From Orbilia blumenaviensis (Eukaryota; Ascomycota; Orbiliomycetes; Orbiliales; Orbiliaceae): a stretch of DNA of 64,000 nt. The notes beneath the pieces were generated by a model. The model saw nothing but the letters and a program-made list of their open reading frames with translations, was not told the DNA's origin and made no database searches. Numbering within the stretch: position 1 is the stretch's first letter; every line of letters starts with the position of its first letter. The position numbers and the translations under genes are program-made. The stretch is taken from positions 1,364,001-1,428,000 of the forward strand of contig JAVHNS010000004.1 in assembly GCA_036872755.1 (NCBI GenBank), read 5' to 3'. This document shows, piece after piece, positions 61,311 through 64,000 of the stretch.

Positions 61311-62061
61311 GTTTCCTTTGTTTTGTTTTTTGTTTTTTGTTTTTTTTGTTTTCTGTTTTCTGTTTTTTTTGTTTTCTGCGAAGTCATGTATGAGAGGCCC
61401 CCGTATACTTTACGTGCATGCCACCCATGATACGGTTGCACGGGGAGTAGTGGGGCCTCTCTTTTGCGATCATGTATTTCCTTTGTCAATGTTTTTTGTT
61501 TCGTTTTTATTTTTCGTTTTTATATTTTATTTCATTTATATTTAATCATGTTTGATTTTGTTTAATCCTGTATATAGTATTATGTGGCCGCACACCCCGG
61601 GGATTATCAAGTCTGGTGTGTCTTTCCTACGAGGCAACTGTCTCGATGGGTGTTCCCACTCGTGGGAGTACCTGTCTGGTGACTTTGCAAACCGGGGAAA
61701 GAGAGGGGAAGTGGGAGGGGTGTTTGGGCCTTGATCTATTATTTATTTATATTTATTTATATTTATTTATTTATTTTTACTTATTAATTATTATTCTTAT
61801 TATTATTAATGACTGAGACTCCTCGTAATACCTCGTAGACTCGCTGTAAAATGTGATGGCATGATATCGTGATGTGTGATAGTCTCGGTCCCAGACGCTG
61901 TTGACCACAACTATGATGTGTGACTATCTAAGTACTTACGTTGAGGAAATGTGAGTAAAATGATATTAAGTGTCCAGGCTACTTTCTTATATAAGATCAT
62001 GTTCGTGATGTGGAATAGTTGCAAGTGGTGACCGTATAGATACTATAGTACGCTTTTCATA
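61311..62061. other. Convergent 3' flanks with T-rich repeats and an inverted repeat
   Basis: Contains a TTTTTGTTTTC-type repeat (61316-61376), an inverted repeat (arms 61392-61401 and 61452-61461), and TTTA/TTTAT repeats (about 61738-61785). No gene recognised. Confidence 0.6.
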
Positions 62062-63993
62062 TTATCCTGTACATCTTTCCGTAGGCTCTCTCCATTCTAA
62101 TCCTAAAGCCTTGAATAACTTCCTCTCTTCCACATCCCATCCGATCCACTCCCCATCCTCCCTTCTCTCTCTGCTATCCACATCGTCGTCCACTCCAACA
62201 TCATTTGCTTCTTCGTCTTCAGTCAATCCAATAAATTCACCTGTTTCCTTCCCGATTGGCACCCTCAATCCTGATGCCCGGTCTGTGATCCCTTCGCTAC
62301 TAAACTTCCAATACCTTTCCTCCCTCACATATCTTCTTAAATCTCTTTCAAAAGTAGTTGCCCCAGACCATGATGTCAAAGTTGAGCCAGCGCATCTCGG
62401 CGGCGGGAATAAGATATCAACTCTTCTATGTGGATTTGGGTTCTTCCTCTTTTTCACTATTCTATTGCCACCTGACCCTCCCATCTGTGAATCCCCTTCT
62501 TCGTCCTCTTCAAGGTCTGGCTCCTGCCAAACACAAAGCACCTTTGGAATACCGTCGAAATTGTGATGGCTTCGCTTAGGCCATACCTCGCCTTCCGTGG
62601 TTGCTACAAACCTTGAGGGTTCGTGGATAGTTAGTACGTGGGTAATTAGACCTTCTTTCTCCAGTAGATCTACCAATGGCACAAGCAACTCTTCCACATC
62701 TCTGCTTTTGGATACTCTGGGATGCGTGATTAGTAAATCCACATCGTTGCTTAACTCCTTTCCTCTTCTGAATCCTCCTACAACGGCTGCTTCGGCGCCA
62801 GGAAGCAGCTGTTGAGCATATCTTTGTACTGAGTCGCGGATGGAGATGACTTCCTCTCGTGGGATTTTGATTTCGAATTCGTCGTAGAATTTTACGCCAA
62901 TTTGTTGTACTCGTGTTAATTTTGCCCAGTAGTGCTCCACCAGGTCGTCTAAATCTTTGAATCCCTGTCTGTAGAAATTCCGGGCAGAGTAGGCGCCCAC
63001 ACCCCAAATCTTGTAAAATTGCTCAAGAGTTTGATAATATCCTGAATTTGTGATTTCTTCTAGAGTTCCTAAGCGGCCTGGCGGATCTGAGTGTGTGAAT
63101 TCATACCACAACGCCGCTATTTTTTCTTCACAGCCGGGGAGAGCATGTACTTGAGAAATATGTGTTATTTTGTATGGAAATGCGGCGATAGAGGCTATTG
63201 CTGTTGAATAAGCTCTTACGCCTATTTCATCTGAGATGATTAATCTATTAAGGCGAATTTTGAAGAGTGCCTCGATGAAATCCTTATTCGGGGAATTTGC
63301 GGGGGTGGAGCGAGTGCACGAGTATTTTTGCTTCTCTACAACCCACTGAGGCAATGGCGGGAGGTCAGAAGCGATTCTTTCAGATTCTTCTTGGGAGTCG
63401 GTAGATTGTTGAGAAACAAGTTTTGGCCGCTTGAATGGCCTATGAGAAGTGTGTTCTTCTGAGTGGCCCTTATGGCGTAAATGGCGAGTTCCTGGGACGG
63501 CTTGCTGGGTAGCAGCCACAGCTCTTCGCATGATTGATTCAATGCGGGAACGTTCTTCGGCCTGTTGCTCTGCAAGGGTAGGTGGGCTTAACGAGCGTTT
63601 CCGAGATGTGAGAGGGTCTGGTGTTGGATTGTTAAATGGAGATTTGGTAGGGTATATGCCATTGTAGATTGTGAAGTCTTCGATCTTGACCTCTGCACCT
63701 TCGGTAATCGCTTTTGTGTACCATTCCATCTTTACCACTTTCAGAATCCTTGTGCCCTTTGCAGGAGTTTTGATTGTCGTAGCATCTGTAGTTTCCAAAT
63801 CTAACCATCTGAGCTCGAGGGCGGCACGTTTGGGACCCAGGAGGTCACCAACAAATATGCCAGCATCTTTTGGGGAGTTTGTGACTTTAAATTGCTTGGA
63901 TTTGAGATTCGATATGATAATTTCTCGTTGGGCATCACTAAGGCGGGTGGGAAGAACGTATATGCTTGGAAGACCTGTTGGGTCTGCCATCAT
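62062..63993 (-). CDS. pol4: DNA polymerase IV (family X, beta/lambda-like)
   Basis: Gap-filling polymerase used in non-homologous end joining and base excision repair in the nucleus (known for fungal Pol4). Single exon, 643 residues. An N-terminal BRCT domain (about residues 9-115, SIYVLPTRLSDAQREIIISNL to MEWYTKAI) is followed by a disordered basic linker. The helix-hairpin-helix parts are visible (LPGCEEKIAALWYEF and IWGVGAYSARNFYRQG). The palm motif GGFRRGKELSNDVDLL near residue 403 has the paired catalytic Asp residues, and HRRVDILFPPP near residue 523 gives the third. The C-terminal thumb is present (TGEFIGLTEDEE, then EERKLFKALGLEWREPTER). The start is an ATG pair at 63988-63993, seven bases from the window edge, so an upstream exon outside the window cannot be ruled out. 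Confidence 0.93.
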   Translation of the reverse strand: MMADPTGLPSIYVLPTRLSDAQREIIISNLKSKQFKVTNSPKDAGIFVGDLLGPKRAALELRWLDLETTDATTIKTPAKGTRILKVVKMEWYTKAITEGAEVKIEDFTIYNGIYPTKSPFNNPTPDPLTSRKRSLSPPTLAEQQAEERSRIESIMRRAVAATQQAVPGTRHLRHKGHSEEHTSHRPFKRPKLVSQQSTDSQEESERIASDLPPLPQWVVEKQKYSCTRSTPANSPNKDFIEALFKIRLNRLIISDEIGVRAYSTAIASIAAFPYKITHISQVHALPGCEEKIAALWYEFTHSDPPGRLGTLEEITNSGYYQTLEQFYKIWGVGAYSARNFYRQGFKDLDDLVEHYWAKLTRVQQIGVKFYDEFEIKIPREEVISIRDSVQRYAQQLLPGAEAAVVGGFRRGKELSNDVDLLITHPRVSKSRDVEELLVPLVDLLEKEGLITHVLTIHEPSRFVATTEGEVWPKRSHHNFDGIPKVLCVWQEPDLEEDEEGDSQMGGSGGNRIVKKRKNPNPHRRVDILFPPPRCAGSTLTSWSGATTFERDLRRYVREERYWKFSSEGITDRASGLRVPIGKETGEFIGLTEDEEANDVGVDDDVDSRERREDGEWIGWDVEERKLFKALGLEWREPTERCTG

Positions 63994-64000
63994 GCATATG

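Overview
The window is nuclear DNA from a filamentous ascomycete (Pezizomycotina). Evidence: short spliceosomal introns (about 50-160 nt, GTRNGY donors, CTAAY branch points), GPI-anchored and WSC-domain cell-wall proteins, a dimethylallyltryptophan-synthase-type prenyltransferase, a filamentous-fungal SNF5 with its C-terminal CDCPGKLY block, and long gene-free spacers rich in microsatellites. Fifteen protein-coding genes are supported, about one per 4.3 kb. Lineage within Pezizomycotina cannot be fixed from sequence alone; the intron density and gene spacing would suit an early-diverging class such as Orbiliomycetes or Pezizomycetes (inference).

Layout: (1) 0.1-6.0 kb: an 18-exon class III alcohol dehydrogenase and a GPI-anchored pepsin-like protease. 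(2) 6.8-13.7 kb: three plus-strand metabolic genes, an intronless DcsG-like ATP-grasp enzyme, a formamidase and a DMATS prenyltransferase; they may be a small biosynthetic locus, which is speculative. (3) 13.7-18.5 kb: no gene seen. (4) 18.5-23.0 kb: a 1391-residue secreted propeller/WSC protein with a poly-threonine linker. (5) 26-34 kb: an F-box protein, a GT61-type glycosyltransferase and, convergent with it, an MFS sugar transporter. (6) 36-37.8 kb: a small GPI-anchored protein convergent with a gamma-glutamylcyclotransferase-like gene. (7) 38.6-46.7 kb: a giant acidic repeat protein (2557 residues when spliced). (8) 51.4-54.1 kb: SNF5. (9) 59.4-64 kb: an unrecognised protein with an extremely Gly/Glu/Arg-rich tail behind a strong E-box/CCAAT/TATA promoter, convergent with DNA polymerase IV (family X).

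Most genes look like unrelated housekeeping, cell-wall or nutrient functions. The observations most worth following are: an 18-exon ADH with a 9-nt microexon; four internal introns, in the giant gene and SNF5, that are all a multiple of three and free of stops, so that retention would add in-frame residues; a last intron in the giant gene whose retention would swap one hydrophobic C-terminus for another; the uncharacterised 582-residue gene; and the ATP-grasp/formamidase/DMATS trio. No rRNA, complete tRNA, CRISPR array or intact transposon was recognised.
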